Origin: Thiorhodococcus drewsii AZ1
GTDB lineage: Bacteria > Pseudomonadota > Gammaproteobacteria > Chromatiales > Chromatiaceae
Assembly (NCBI RefSeq): GCF_000224065.1
Contig: NZ_AFWT01000003.1
Coordinates: forward strand, 25,355-89,354
Reading direction: 5' to 3'
Length of the DNA: 64,000 nucleotides
Positions 46,800 to 55,647 of this stretch are shown in pieces. Under the pieces are notes generated by a model that did not search any database, was not told where the DNA came from, and was given only the letters and a program-made list of their open reading frames with translations. Position numbers and translations under genes: made by a program. Numbering within the stretch: position 1 is the first letter of the stretch; every line of letters begins with the position of its first letter.

Positions 46800-48179
46800 A
46801 TGTTTCAGAGACTGTCAGGCTGGGTTTCGGCCGCTGGCGTCACCAGCGCGCTGGTTTTGGGGGCGGTCGGATCGGTCTCCGCCGACGAGACCTGCGTCTC
46901 CCCGTACTCGCCCAAAATCGTCGGCCAAGAGGATTATGTCTACGTCTGGACCCTGGGCGTCGAGGGGATGGGCGATGAGCAGGACAAACTGGTCAGTATC
47001 GACGCCAACCCGGATTCGCCGACCTACGGCAAGGTGCTGCATAGCGTCTCGGTCGGCGGTCGCAACGAGGCGCACCACTCGGGCTATTCCGACGACCGCC
47101 GTTATCTCTGGGCGGGAGGCTTGGACACCAACAAGATCTTCATCTTCGACGTGCACACGGATCCGGCGAAGCCCAGTCTGTTCAAGGTGATCGACGACTT
47201 CGTCGCCGTGAGCGGCGGGGTGGTCGGTCCGCACAGCTTCTATGCCCTGCCTGGGCGCATGATGATCAGCGCGCTCTCGAACAATGCCGATCACGGTGGA
47301 CGGACCGCCTTGGTCGAGTACAGCAACGAGGGCGACTATGTCGCGACCCATTGGATGCCGACCGACGATGATCTCCAGGGCGCCGAGAAGACGGGCCAGT
47401 TTGCCGACGGTTACGGCTACGACGTGCGCTTCCTGCCGGCCAAGAATCTCATGGTGACGAGCTCTTTCACCGGCTGGTCGAACTACATGATGGACTTCGG
47501 CAAGATGCTGAACGACCCGGAGGCCATGAAGCGTTTCGGCAACACGGCCGCGGTCTGGGACCTGCACGCGCGCAAGCCGCTCAAGGTCTTCGACGTGCCG
47601 GGGGCGCCACTGGAGATCCGCTGTGCCTGGGGCAGCAACTACTGCTTCACCACCACCGCGCTCACCTCCAAGATCTGGTTGATCTACGAGGACAAGGATC
47701 AGGGCTGGACCGCCAAGGAGGTCGGCACCATCGGCGATCCCTCCAAGGTTCCGCTGCCGGTCGCCTTCTCCATCAGCGCCGACGACCGCTTCCTCTGGGT
47801 CAACACCTTCATGGACGGCTCGACCCGGCTGTTCGATGTCTCCGATCCCTTCGATGCGAAGCTCGTGGACACCTTCAAGATCGGCTCGCAGGTCAATATG
47901 GTCTCCCAGAGCTGGGACGGCGAGCGTCTCTACTTCACCTCCTCGCTGCTCGCCAACTGGGACAAGAAGGGCGAGGACGATCAGCAGTTTCTCAAGATGT
48001 ACCACTGGGACGGCAAGCAGCTGAGCGAGGGCTTCACGGTGGACTTCTACAAGGAGAAGCTGGGTCGCGCCCATCTGATCACGCTCAACTCACGCGCGCT
48101 CTATGCGAGCAAGATCGCCGAGAGTTCCACGCCCTCCGGCCGGGTCGGCGCGCTGGCGGCGGTTTCGGGAACCGACTGA
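46800..48179 (+). CDS. mtoX: Methanethiol oxidase (SBP56/SELENBP1 family)
   Basis: 459 residues, with AGGAGG six bases before the ATG. A signal peptide ends near GSVSADE, so the enzyme is periplasmic. The body matches selenium-binding protein 56: YVYVWTLGVEGMGDEQDKLVSIDANP, RRYLWAGGLDTNKIFIFDV, VGPHSFYALPGRMMISALSN and HDEIRCAWGSNYCF-like segments (here PLEIRCAWGSNYCF). Bacterial members oxidise methanethiol to formaldehyde, hydrogen sulfide and hydrogen peroxide and need copper. Neighbouring Sco and MauG-type genes match the published mto gene arrangement. It is the first gene of a three-gene plus-strand operon. Confidence 0.92.
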   Translation: MFQRLSGWVSAAGVTSALVLGAVGSVSADETCVSPYSPKIVGQEDYVYVWTLGVEGMGDEQDKLVSIDANPDSPTYGKVLHSVSVGGRNEAHHSGYSDDRRYLWAGGLDTNKIFIFDVHTDPAKPSLFKVIDDFVAVSGGVVGPHSFYALPGRMMISALSNNADHGGRTALVEYSNEGDYVATHWMPTDDDLQGAEKTGQFADGYGYDVRFLPAKNLMVTSSFTGWSNYMMDFGKMLNDPEAMKRFGNTAAVWDLHARKPLKVFDVPGAPLEIRCAWGSNYCFTTTALTSKIWLIYEDKDQGWTAKEVGTIGDPSKVPLPVAFSISADDRFLWVNTFMDGSTRLFDVSDPFDAKLVDTFKIGSQVNMVSQSWDGERLYFTSSLLANWDKKGEDDQQFLKMYHWDGKQLSEGFTVDFYKEKLGRAHLITLNSRALYASKIAESSTPSGRVGALAAVSGTD

Positions 48180-48184
48180 ATCCG

Positions 48185-49996
48185 GTGCGCCTCATGTGTT
48201 CGAGGATAGACGTCGCCCTTCTGCTGGGCGTCTGTCTGACCGTGCCGGTTGCGTCCGTTGCGGCGGATGCGTCGGCTCAGGTTCTGGCGCCCGGCTACCG
48301 GGCGCTGAGCTTTCCTCCGCCCGAGCCGGGCTCCTATCGTCTTCCAGTCATCGGTCCGGCTGCAGGCGGCGAGCTCCTGTCGGATACGGGCGAGCCGGTC
48401 CGGCTGGAGGATCTGCTGGCCGGTCACTACAGCATCTTGAGCTTCATCTACGGCAGCTGCGACGACGTCAACGGCTGTCCGCTCGCCACGGCCGTGCTTT
48501 ACCGGCTCTTCCGTGCGCTCAAGGCCGAGCCCGAGCTGGCCAGCCAGGTTCGGCTGCTGACCCTGAGTTTCGACCCGGAGCACGACACACCCGAGGTGAT
48601 GCGTCTCTACGGCGCCGGTTTCCACGGCGGTCCGGTCGACTGGCGCTTTCTGACCGCGGCCTCCGATGCGGCGCTGGCGCCGGTGCTGGACGCCTATGGT
48701 CAAGGCATGAACCGTCTCTATGACGCGCAAGGCCAGCCGAGCGGTCGTTTCGCCCATGTGCTGCGGGTCTTTCTCATCGACCCCGAGCGGCGCATCCGCA
48801 ACATCTACAGCGTCTCCTTTCTCCATCCCGACCTGCTACTCGCGGATCTGCGTACATTGATGCAGGAGGAGGCGGTCGATGACGGGGCCGCGCGGACACC
48901 GCCGCCCGACACAGGAAGCCGCGCGCTGCTGGCGCGGGCGGCGCGTCCGCCGCTCGGTCTGCCGCCGCTTCCAGTGATCGAGGGACAGCCGCTGACGGCC
49001 GAGAAGGTCGATCTGGGGCGGCGTCTCTTCCTCGATCGGCGTCTCTCCTCGAACGGGACCCTCTCCTGCGCCCTTTGCCACATCCCCAACCAGGGCTTCA
49101 CCAGTCAGGCCATGTCGCGCGCCGTCGGTATGGAGGGGCGTTCGCTCAGACGCAATGCGGCCAGTCTCTTCAATGTCGCCTACGTCCAGCCGCTCTTTCT
49201 GGATGGACGCGAGCGCGGGTTGGATACCTTGACCTGGCAGGAGCTGCTGGATCCCGACCGCATGGGCAATCGCTCGGTCGCCATGGTCTTGGATCGCTTG
49301 GGCGAGCTGCCTGAATATCAGGGGCGGTTCGAGCGGGCGTTCGGGGGTCGGGGCGCGAACATGGAGACGCTTGGCGAGGCCATGTCCGCCTATCTGCGAA
49401 CACTGGTCTCGGGGAGCGCGCCCTTCGATCGCTGGCGTTTCGGTGGCGAGACGGATGCCATGGACGTGGCGGCGAAGCGTGGCTTTCGGCTCTTCGAGGG
49501 CAAGGCGGGCTGCGTCCAGTGCCATGCGATCGGTGAGCGGGACGCGCTCTTCACGGACAACCGGCTGCACGATACCGGTATCGGTTGGGCGCGCTCCATG
49601 CATCCCGAGCCGCCGCGTCGACGGCTGGAGCTGGCTCCGGGCGTAACGCTCGATATCGACCCCGCCGCGCTCGCCGGAACCGAGGAGCGCCGCTTCAACG
49701 ATCTCGGGCTCTACGAGGTCACCCAGAATCCCGCCGACCGCTGGCGCTTTCGCACGCCCAGTCTGCGCAACGTCGATCGGACCGCGCCCTACATGCACGA
49801 CGGCAGCCTGCCCGATCTCGCCGCGGTCGTGGACTATTACGATCGCGGCGGTCATCCTCACCCGGAGCAGGATCCGCGCATCCGACCGCTCGGTCTGAGC
49901 GCCGACGAACGGACGGACCTCATCGCCTTCCTCCGCGCACTGACCGGCGACGATCTCGATCGCCTCGCCGCCGATTCCGCCAGCACGGAGCCGTAG
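48185..49996 (+). CDS. Sco1-MauG fusion protein (di-haem peroxidase family)
   Basis: 603 residues with a GTG start five bases after the mtoX stop. A signal peptide ends near SVAADA. Residues about 60-215 are a Sco-like domain in which the copper ligand pair is Cys92-x5-Cys98 (SCDDVNGC) instead of C-x3-C, with His191 (FAHVLRVFLID). Residues about 265-590 are a di-haem cytochrome c peroxidase/MauG domain with haem motifs CALCH near 295 and CVQCH near 443. Joining a copper chaperone and a MauG enzyme in one chain suggests maturation of MtoX in the periplasm. It is followed immediately by a second MauG-type gene. Confidence 0.9.
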   Translation: MRLMCSRIDVALLLGVCLTVPVASVAADASAQVLAPGYRALSFPPPEPGSYRLPVIGPAAGGELLSDTGEPVRLEDLLAGHYSILSFIYGSCDDVNGCPLATAVLYRLFRALKAEPELASQVRLLTLSFDPEHDTPEVMRLYGAGFHGGPVDWRFLTAASDAALAPVLDAYGQGMNRLYDAQGQPSGRFAHVLRVFLIDPERRIRNIYSVSFLHPDLLLADLRTLMQEEAVDDGAARTPPPDTGSRALLARAARPPLGLPPLPVIEGQPLTAEKVDLGRRLFLDRRLSSNGTLSCALCHIPNQGFTSQAMSRAVGMEGRSLRRNAASLFNVAYVQPLFLDGRERGLDTLTWQELLDPDRMGNRSVAMVLDRLGELPEYQGRFERAFGGRGANMETLGEAMSAYLRTLVSGSAPFDRWRFGGETDAMDVAAKRGFRLFEGKAGCVQCHAIGERDALFTDNRLHDTGIGWARSMHPEPPRRRLELAPGVTLDIDPAALAGTEERRFNDLGLYEVTQNPADRWRFRTPSLRNVDRTAPYMHDGSLPDLAAVVDYYDRGGHPHPEQDPRIRPLGLSADERTDLIAFLRALTGDDLDRLAADSASTEP

Positions 49997-50023
49997 GATG
50001 GGTCGCGCACAGCGAAACCCATC
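49993..50023. repeat. 31-bp palindromic repeat GATGGGT...ACCCATC
   Basis: GATGGGT (49997-50003) pairs with ACCCATC (50017-50023), with TCGC/GCGA adding to the stem. It resembles the GGATGGGT...AACCCATC repeats scattered through many gammaproteobacterial genomes. It spans the stop of one gene and the start of the next, so it encodes the peptide MGRAQRNPS at the start of the downstream protein. Confidence 0.65.
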
Positions 50024-51338
50024 GATTCCCGCGCCGAGCGTCCGTCGAGCCTGGCGCGGGATTGCGCGCCCGATCGCCGCTGGCTGCTGGTGTCTGATGT
50101 GCTGCATCCTGTCGCCCGCTTCGGCGGCGGTAGACGGACCCGGCGACTATCGCGATGGCTACGCATCGGCGGACTATCGCACCCGCTCCCTGGCGTTGAG
50201 CGGACGTGTCGGCCGGGAGGCGGATCTGCTGGCGCTGACGCGCGATCCGCCGCTGGGGCTGCCGCCGCTTCCGGTACCGGCCGACAATCCGCTGACGGCC
50301 GAAAAGATCGCGCTCGGGCGCAAGCTCTTCTACGACCGGCGTCTCTCGCTCAACGGCACCCAGTCCTGTGCCATGTGCCACATCCCGGAGCAGGGATTCA
50401 CCAACAACGAGCTGACAACGGCGGTCGGTCTGGAGGGCAGGGACGTCGGTCGCAACGCGCCCACGCTCTACAACGTCGCCTACCTGCGCCGGCTCTTCCA
50501 CGATGGACGCGAACGCAGCCTGGAGCACCAGGCCTGGCAGCCGATGATCAATCCGCTGGAGATGGCCAATCCGTCCATCGGTGTCGTACTCGAACGTCTG
50601 CGAACCTGGCCCGATTACGCAGGACGTTTCGAGTCCGCCTTCGCTGGCCGACCAGCCAGCATGGAGAGCGTCGGTCAGGCCATCGCCAGCTACGAGCGCA
50701 CGCTGCTCTCGGCCGATTCGCCCTTCGATCGCTGGTATTTCGGCGGCGAGCGCGATGCCCTGAGCGCATCGGCCCGGCGTGGTTTCACGCTCTTCACCGG
50801 CCGCGCCGGATGCAGCGGTTGCCACACCATCGGCGAGCGGAGCGCGCTATTCACCGACCAGGAACTGCACAACACCGGGGTCGGCTACCCGAGCCCGAAT
50901 GAGCGCGGACGGACCGAGCCGCGCCGCGTCCTGTTGGCGCCGGGCGTCTACGGCGAGCTTTCCGCTGCGGCGCTTTCGTCCGTTTCGCGTCCCCGGCGGA
51001 CGGCCGATCTGGGTCGCTACCGCATCACCCGGGATCCGGCCGATCGTTGGAGCTTCAGGACGCCGAGCCTGCGTAATGTTGCGCTGACCGCACCCTATAT
51101 GCATGATGGGCGGTTCCTTCGCCTGGAGGAGGTCGTCGCCTTCTACGACCGGGGCGGGGTGTCCAATCCGTTGCAGGATCCGCGCATCCGTCCGCTCGGA
51201 CTGACGGCACGGGAGTCCCGGGATCTGGTGGCCTTCCTGACCTCGCTCACCGGCGCGATCGAAACCCTGGTGCTCGATGCCTTTGCCGCTCCGATCGGAG
51301 ACGTCGGGAGCGAGCGTCGTCCCTCATCCGCTGAATAA
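49998..51338 (+). CDS. MauG-type di-haem cytochrome c peroxidase
   Basis: 446 residues. Haem-binding motifs are CAMCH near residue 124 and CSGCH near residue 272, with the NPLEMANP and RTPSLRNVALTAPYMHDGRF segments typical of MauG/CcpA. The first nine residues, MGRAQRNPS, come from an interspersed palindromic repeat; the hydrophobic signal (PIAAGCWCLMCCILSPASA) follows. The later in-frame ATG at 50097 would leave too little signal peptide, so the start is kept. It is closely related to the peroxidase half of the upstream fusion. The role is inferred to be oxidative maturation of MtoX. Confidence 0.88.
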   Translation: MGRAQRNPSIPAPSVRRAWRGIARPIAAGCWCLMCCILSPASAAVDGPGDYRDGYASADYRTRSLALSGRVGREADLLALTRDPPLGLPPLPVPADNPLTAEKIALGRKLFYDRRLSLNGTQSCAMCHIPEQGFTNNELTTAVGLEGRDVGRNAPTLYNVAYLRRLFHDGRERSLEHQAWQPMINPLEMANPSIGVVLERLRTWPDYAGRFESAFAGRPASMESVGQAIASYERTLLSADSPFDRWYFGGERDALSASARRGFTLFTGRAGCSGCHTIGERSALFTDQELHNTGVGYPSPNERGRTEPRRVLLAPGVYGELSAAALSSVSRPRRTADLGRYRITRDPADRWSFRTPSLRNVALTAPYMHDGRFLRLEEVVAFYDRGGVSNPLQDPRIRPLGLTARESRDLVAFLTSLTGAIETLVLDAFAAPIGDVGSERRPSSAE

Positions 51339-51404
51339 GGCCGTGTTATCCGTTTCGATTCGATCTACCGATTCGCGCCGGCCATGGCTGGGAGCTGAAT
51401 CTGG

Positions 51405-52295
51405 ATGCGTTTTCCCATCTGGCTGTTGGCCATTTTGCCGCCCCTGTTCTGGGCCGGGAACATGGTGTTCGCCCGCGCCCTGCACACCGAGATCCCACCG
51501 CTCGCCCTGGCCTTCTGGCGCTGGTTGCTGGCCCTTGCGGTCATGCTGCCCTTTGCCGCCGCTCCGTTGCGCGCCCAGTGGCGACTGGCGCTGCCGCATT
51601 GGCCGATCCTGACGCTGCTCGCGCTGCTTTCGATCAGCGGCTACAACACCTTCGTCTACCTGGGGCTGCAGGACACCACGGCGACCAATGCGGCCTTGCT
51701 GACCTCGACCATGCCGGTGCTAATTCTGGGATTTTCCTTTCTGCTGCTGCGTCAGGGCGTCACTGCCTGGCAGGGACTGGGAATTCTGCTGTCGCTGCTG
51801 GGCGTGTTGGTCATCGTGACTCAGGGGAATCCATCTCGATTCGCCGATCTGGCGTTCAACCGTGGGGATCTCTGGATTCTGGTAGGCGCGCTGAGCTGGG
51901 CGCTCTATTCGGTCTGTCTGCGCTGGCGTCCGTCGGGGCTCGATCCCCTGGTTTTGCTTACCATCCTCATCGCGATCGGGCTGGTTCCCTTGTTCCCGCT
52001 CTATCTCTGGGATCTCGCCCAGGGGCACCGTTTTGCGCTCAATCCGGTCAATCTCTCGGCGATCGGCTATGTCGCCGTCTTTCCCTCCGTCGTCGCCTAT
52101 ATGGTCTGGAATCTGGCGGTGGCCCGGATGGGGCCGAACCGGACCGGACAGTTCATCCATCTGATTCCGGTCTTCGGCGCCCTGCTTGCGATGCTGCTGC
52201 TCGGTGAGCGGCTGGCGCTTTTCCATGGGATAGGGATCGCGTTGATCGTGCTCGGCATCTGGTTCGTGACCCTCTTCCGCGCGGATGCTCGGTGA
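51405..52295 (+). CDS. EamA-family (DMT superfamily) transporter
   Basis: 296 residues with ten hydrophobic helices in two EamA repeats (LPPLFWAGNMVFARALHTEIPPLALAFWRW in the first; GDLWILVGALSWALYSVCLRW in the second). The typical loop GLQDTTATNAALLTSTMPVL is present. Such proteins usually export amino acids or related metabolites. The gene sits 66 bases after the MauG gene and before convergent cysB, so cysteine or a sulfur metabolite is possible but not shown. Confidence 0.9.
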   Translation: MRFPIWLLAILPPLFWAGNMVFARALHTEIPPLALAFWRWLLALAVMLPFAAAPLRAQWRLALPHWPILTLLALLSISGYNTFVYLGLQDTTATNAALLTSTMPVLILGFSFLLLRQGVTAWQGLGILLSLLGVLVIVTQGNPSRFADLAFNRGDLWILVGALSWALYSVCLRWRPSGLDPLVLLTILIAIGLVPLFPLYLWDLAQGHRFALNPVNLSAIGYVAVFPSVVAYMVWNLAVARMGPNRTGQFIHLIPVFGALLAMLLLGERLALFHGIGIALIVLGIWFVTLFRADAR

Positions 52296-52339
52296 CGGCT
52301 ATCGGGTCCGAGGCAGCGCCGATTCGAACCGCCGGTTGC

Positions 52340-53281
52340 TCAGATGGCGTATTCGCTCCCGTCGGCCTTCAGCGCATGGTCGATGACACGGCGGGTGAGA
52401 TGCGGGGCGAACAGCTCGATGAAGTCGTAGGTGTAGCCGCGCAGCCAGGCGTTTCGGCGTAGACCCAGATGGGTGACGCTGGAATCGAACAGGTGTCCGG
52501 CGTCCAGCATCCCGAGCCCGATATCCAACGAGGGGTCGTAGGCCATGCGGGCGACGATCCCGATGCCGAGCTCCATGCGCACATAGGTCTTGATGACGTC
52601 CGCGTCCAACGCGGTCAGTACCACCCTGGCCTCCAGTCCGTGGCTCTGAAAGGCCCGGTTGATCTGGTTGCGTCCGGTGAAGGCCGAGTCGTAGGTCACG
52701 ATCGGCCAGCGTGCGATCTCTTCCAGGCTGAGCGACGCGCTATCGAGGATCGGATGCCCGAGCGGGGCGATGATGCAGTGATTCCACTCGTAGCAGGGCA
52801 GGCTCAGAAGCTCTGGATAGTCGGCGACCGATTCGGTGGCGATGACCAGATCCGCCCGTCCGGAACGAACCAACTCGCACACCTGCGGCGGATTGCCTTG
52901 CTGAAGGGAGAGACCGACCTGCGGATAGCGCTCGATGAAGGCGTGGACCACCTTCGGCAGTACGTAGCATGCCTGGGTGTGGGTGGTGGCGATGGAGAGC
53001 TTGCCCACCGACTCGTTGTTGAACTCGGCCCCGACCTGGCGCAGATTGTCCAGATCGCCCAGCATGCGCGCGGCGATCGCCAGCACCTCGTGTCCGGGCT
53101 CGGTCACCGCGACCAGACGTTTGCCCTGGCGGGCAAAGATCTCCACGCCTAATTCGTCTTCCAGCTGACGGATCTGCTTGGAGACGCCGGGTTGCGAGGT
53201 GAAGAGCGCCTCGGCCGCTGCCGAAACATTTAGTCCCTGGCGGACGACTTCGTGGATATATCTGAGCTGCTGAAGGTTCAT
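52340..53281 (-). CDS. cysB: LysR-type regulator CysB
   Basis: 313 residues from the ATG at 53281, aligning with the CysB start MNLQQLRYIHEVV. The winged helix (LNVSAAAEALFTSQPGVSKQIRQLEDELG) and effector domain segments IATTHTQACYVLPKVVHAFIERYP, TYDSAFTGRNQINRAF and ALDADVIKTYVRMELGIG match CysB. The threonines of ATTHTQ bind sulfate or related ligands in the family. CysB activates sulfate assimilation genes in response to N- or O-acetylserine. It is convergent with the EamA transporter gene. Confidence 0.94.
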   Translation of the reverse strand: MNLQQLRYIHEVVRQGLNVSAAAEALFTSQPGVSKQIRQLEDELGVEIFARQGKRLVAVTEPGHEVLAIAARMLGDLDNLRQVGAEFNNESVGKLSIATTHTQACYVLPKVVHAFIERYPQVGLSLQQGNPPQVCELVRSGRADLVIATESVADYPELLSLPCYEWNHCIIAPLGHPILDSASLSLEEIARWPIVTYDSAFTGRNQINRAFQSHGLEARVVLTALDADVIKTYVRMELGIGIVARMAYDPSLDIGLGMLDAGHLFDSSVTHLGLRRNAWLRGYTYDFIELFAPHLTRRVIDHALKADGSEYAI

Positions 53282-53401
53282 GCGCTGCGTCCATGTCATA
53301 ACCTGCGGCTATATTAACCTGGCCGCTGATGGTTTGCGCGTGCTATGGGGGCGTCTGGGGCGCGGGTCCGATACGCGCATGAGCGGTTAGCACCGACAGA
53401 C

Positions 53402-54448
53402 TCATCCGGTCGCAACTCTGTTGCGGCCCGATGCCTTGGAGCGATAGAGGGCATTGTCGGCCCGTTCGAGCAATTCTTCCAGTCTGACGTCTGAGCGCCC
53501 ATCGGTGTTGGAGGTGCCGAGACTGAGTGTGACGATGATGTTCTGCGGTGGGGTGCGACGGAGGGTGATGGGCGTTTCGGCGATGAGCCGGCGAAACTGT
53601 TCGGCGGCGTTCGCGGCCGCGTCCTCGGTGCAGGGATAGAGTACGAAGAGAAACTCCTCTCCGCCGTAACGTCCCAGGCTGTCGCCCGCGAGGGTGTGCG
53701 CGCGCAGCCGGCGCGCGACCTCGCACAGTACCTGGTCGCCCGCCAGATGGCCGTTGCTGTCGTTGATGACCTTGAAGAAATCGATGTCGGCCAGGACGAC
53801 GCTCAGCGGTCGCTCTTCGGCCCGAGCGCGTGCGAGCTGCATGCCGAGGTGTTCGATGATCGCGCCTCGGTTCAGCAGACCGGTCAGTGCGTCGCGGGTC
53901 GCCTTGTGCAGGAGTGCCTCCATCGCCTGCTGTCGTAACTGGATGGTGGACAGGCGCTCGGAGAAATGGCTGCCGAAGATGCGGATGAATCGGGTGTCCA
54001 GATCATTGAATGGGTCGCGCCGTGCGGCCACGGTCAGAAGGCTGGTGCAGTGCCCGAGACGGATGAAGGGTAAGACCAGAATCTCGCTGATGACATTGCC
54101 TTCGAGATGATCCGGTAGCCGTGGGTTGTCCAGGATCTCTGATCGCTTGACCTGTATTGGCATCTGGGCGGCCAGATGATACGCATCCCAGGGATGGAGG
54201 TTGTCCACTTCCGCGAGATAGGCCTCTCCACGAAAGCCGTCGATCACCCGGAAGCCCTTCCCATTGGGTATGACCATGCGCCAGCAGGCGACGTTGGCGA
54301 AATATTTCCAATGGGTTGCGACCAGACGTGCGATCTGCTGGATATCTTCGGTTTGTTGGATGTCGTCGAGCAGTTTGAAGAGCGCCTCGTAACGCACCAA
54401 CTGCTGTGTGGTTCGTTCCTGCCAGTCCGATTTGGGTTCTGTATCCAT
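53402..54448 (-). CDS. Diguanylate cyclase with GAF-like sensor
   Basis: 348 residues. The N-terminal 180 residues look like a GAF-type sensor (QQIARLVATHWKYFANVACWRMVIPNGKGF). The GGDEF domain covers about 190-345 with the active-site GGEEF in RYGGEEFLFVLYP and the metal-binding LADIDFFKVINDSNGHLAGD. It would make cyclic di-GMP in the cytoplasm. No membrane segment or EAL domain is present. The inhibitory-site RxxD motif five residues before GGEEF reads LGRY-like, so product inhibition may be absent. Confidence 0.92.
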   Translation of the reverse strand: MDTEPKSDWQERTTQQLVRYEALFKLLDDIQQTEDIQQIARLVATHWKYFANVACWRMVIPNGKGFRVIDGFRGEAYLAEVDNLHPWDAYHLAAQMPIQVKRSEILDNPRLPDHLEGNVISEILVLPFIRLGHCTSLLTVAARRDPFNDLDTRFIRIFGSHFSERLSTIQLRQQAMEALLHKATRDALTGLLNRGAIIEHLGMQLARARAEERPLSVVLADIDFFKVINDSNGHLAGDQVLCEVARRLRAHTLAGDSLGRYGGEEFLFVLYPCTEDAAANAAEQFRRLIAETPITLRRTPPQNIIVTLSLGTSNTDGRSDVRLEELLERADNALYRSKASGRNRVATG

Positions 54449-54504
54449 GTACCCTTCCCCAAGCGGTCACTCGGAATGAGGCTCGCCGCAGAGTGCGGCG
54501 GGCG

Positions 54505-55065
54505 TCAGAGAATGGCCCGATAGTTCGGATCCAGATCCATCTTGAGCGAGCTGGTGTAGATGTTGAACATGGACGCCAAGTCGATTACGGCGATGATCTC
54601 GCAGATCTCCTCCCGGCTGAAGCCCTCGTCCATCAGCGCCTCGAAATCCGCGTCCTCGACCTGATTGGGGTCCGCGACCACCTTGTTCGCGAACTCGACC
54701 ACATGCTCGTAGTAGGGTGGCAGGGTGAAGGCGGCCTCGGCATGGACGAAATTGGACAGGTCTTGGAATTCCAGCGCCTTGTCGAGACCAAGCACACTCT
54801 GGGCATGGCAGGCCGAGCAATAGCGGGCGCCATGTTTGGCGGAGACGGCAAACACGATCATCTCTTTCAGCGGCAACGGCAGACTGCCACTGAACAGGGT
54901 CCCTTTCGCCCTTTCCCAATAGGCGCGAGCCAGCGCGGAGCTATGACCCAGGCTTTTCATCCAGATCGGTACCGAGCTGTCTCCGGTCATGCGCATATAG
55001 TCGTCATAGACCGCCTGCGTCTCGGGCGATGCGTCTTCGTATTCGGTCAGGATGTAACGTTGCAT
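54505..55065 (-). CDS. Carboxymuconolactone decarboxylase/AhpD-like protein
   Basis: 186 residues. The AhpD-like helical core contains EMIVFAVSAKHGARYCSACHAQSVLGL, with the CxxC and following His of the peroxidase-type branch. The C-terminal half (MDEGFSREEICEIIAVIDLASMFNIYTSSLKMDLDPNY) repeats the fold. Such proteins act as alkylhydroperoxidase-type reductants or in unknown redox roles. It lies divergent from the phospholipase D gene. A second AhpD-like gene lies at 59191-59793, on the far side of the phospholipase operon. Confidence 0.87.
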   Translation of the reverse strand: MQRYILTEYEDASPETQAVYDDYMRMTGDSSVPIWMKSLGHSSALARAYWERAKGTLFSGSLPLPLKEMIVFAVSAKHGARYCSACHAQSVLGLDKALEFQDLSNFVHAEAAFTLPPYYEHVVEFANKVVADPNQVEDADFEALMDEGFSREEICEIIAVIDLASMFNIYTSSLKMDLDPNYRAIL

Positions 55066-55647
55066 GTGCGGCTCTCTGTTTGGTCTGTTAGATCAGGTTG
55101 TTCGGCGGAAGCCCTGGGGGCAATGCCTGAATCCCGTGACCGATTCCTTGGGAGCGGTCGCCCTCTCTTTGAAGTGGAGGGTGAATGAGGTGAATCGTTG
55201 TCCTTCCGACACCTTACGTTGACATCTTAGAGGCGGTCGATCTGAGAATAGCATCACAAACAATCCGTTTTTTGCGTCCTCTCTTCGCGACAATGGCGGG
55301 TCGGCGTGCTTGAACGAGTCGGCTTCGCCCCCATGCCAATTGGCTGCTTGAACCTGCGTCAGCATCCAAGGTGATACTGTCCTTGACGTCGATTTATCCT
55401 CAATGGACAGGAGGTGAGGGCGCGTCGCGTTAGCCATCTTTCACACGCCGCTTGTCTCGACAACAGACTCTATTCGTTCTCTGTTTGAGAGATGCATCCT
55501 CGTTGCTCTGTGCCACGATGTCGGAATGGGCGTTCAATCCGGCTGTGTCGGCTCAATGCATCGATCAGACGCTCGTCACACCCACCGCGCCAATGGGTCG
55601 CGTCGCGCGCGGGCATCGGGGCGATCACGACTACTTCGGAGACACCT
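55066..55647. other. Divergent intergenic region, 582 bp
   Basis: It lies between an AhpD-like gene and the phospholipase D-VTT gene. No gene is supported; an upstream in-frame extension of the phospholipase frame has no similarity. Parts resemble the region at 58775-59010, for example GGCGGGTCGGC near 55295, GGTGATACTGT near 55370, and CAATCCGGC near 55535. This suggests an ancient duplication that included the upstream region. Confidence 0.45.

Noticed and set aside
55492..55647. Upstream extension of the phospholipase D gene to 55492
   Set aside because: The extra 52 residues have no family features and the internal ATG at 55648 has GGAG upstream.
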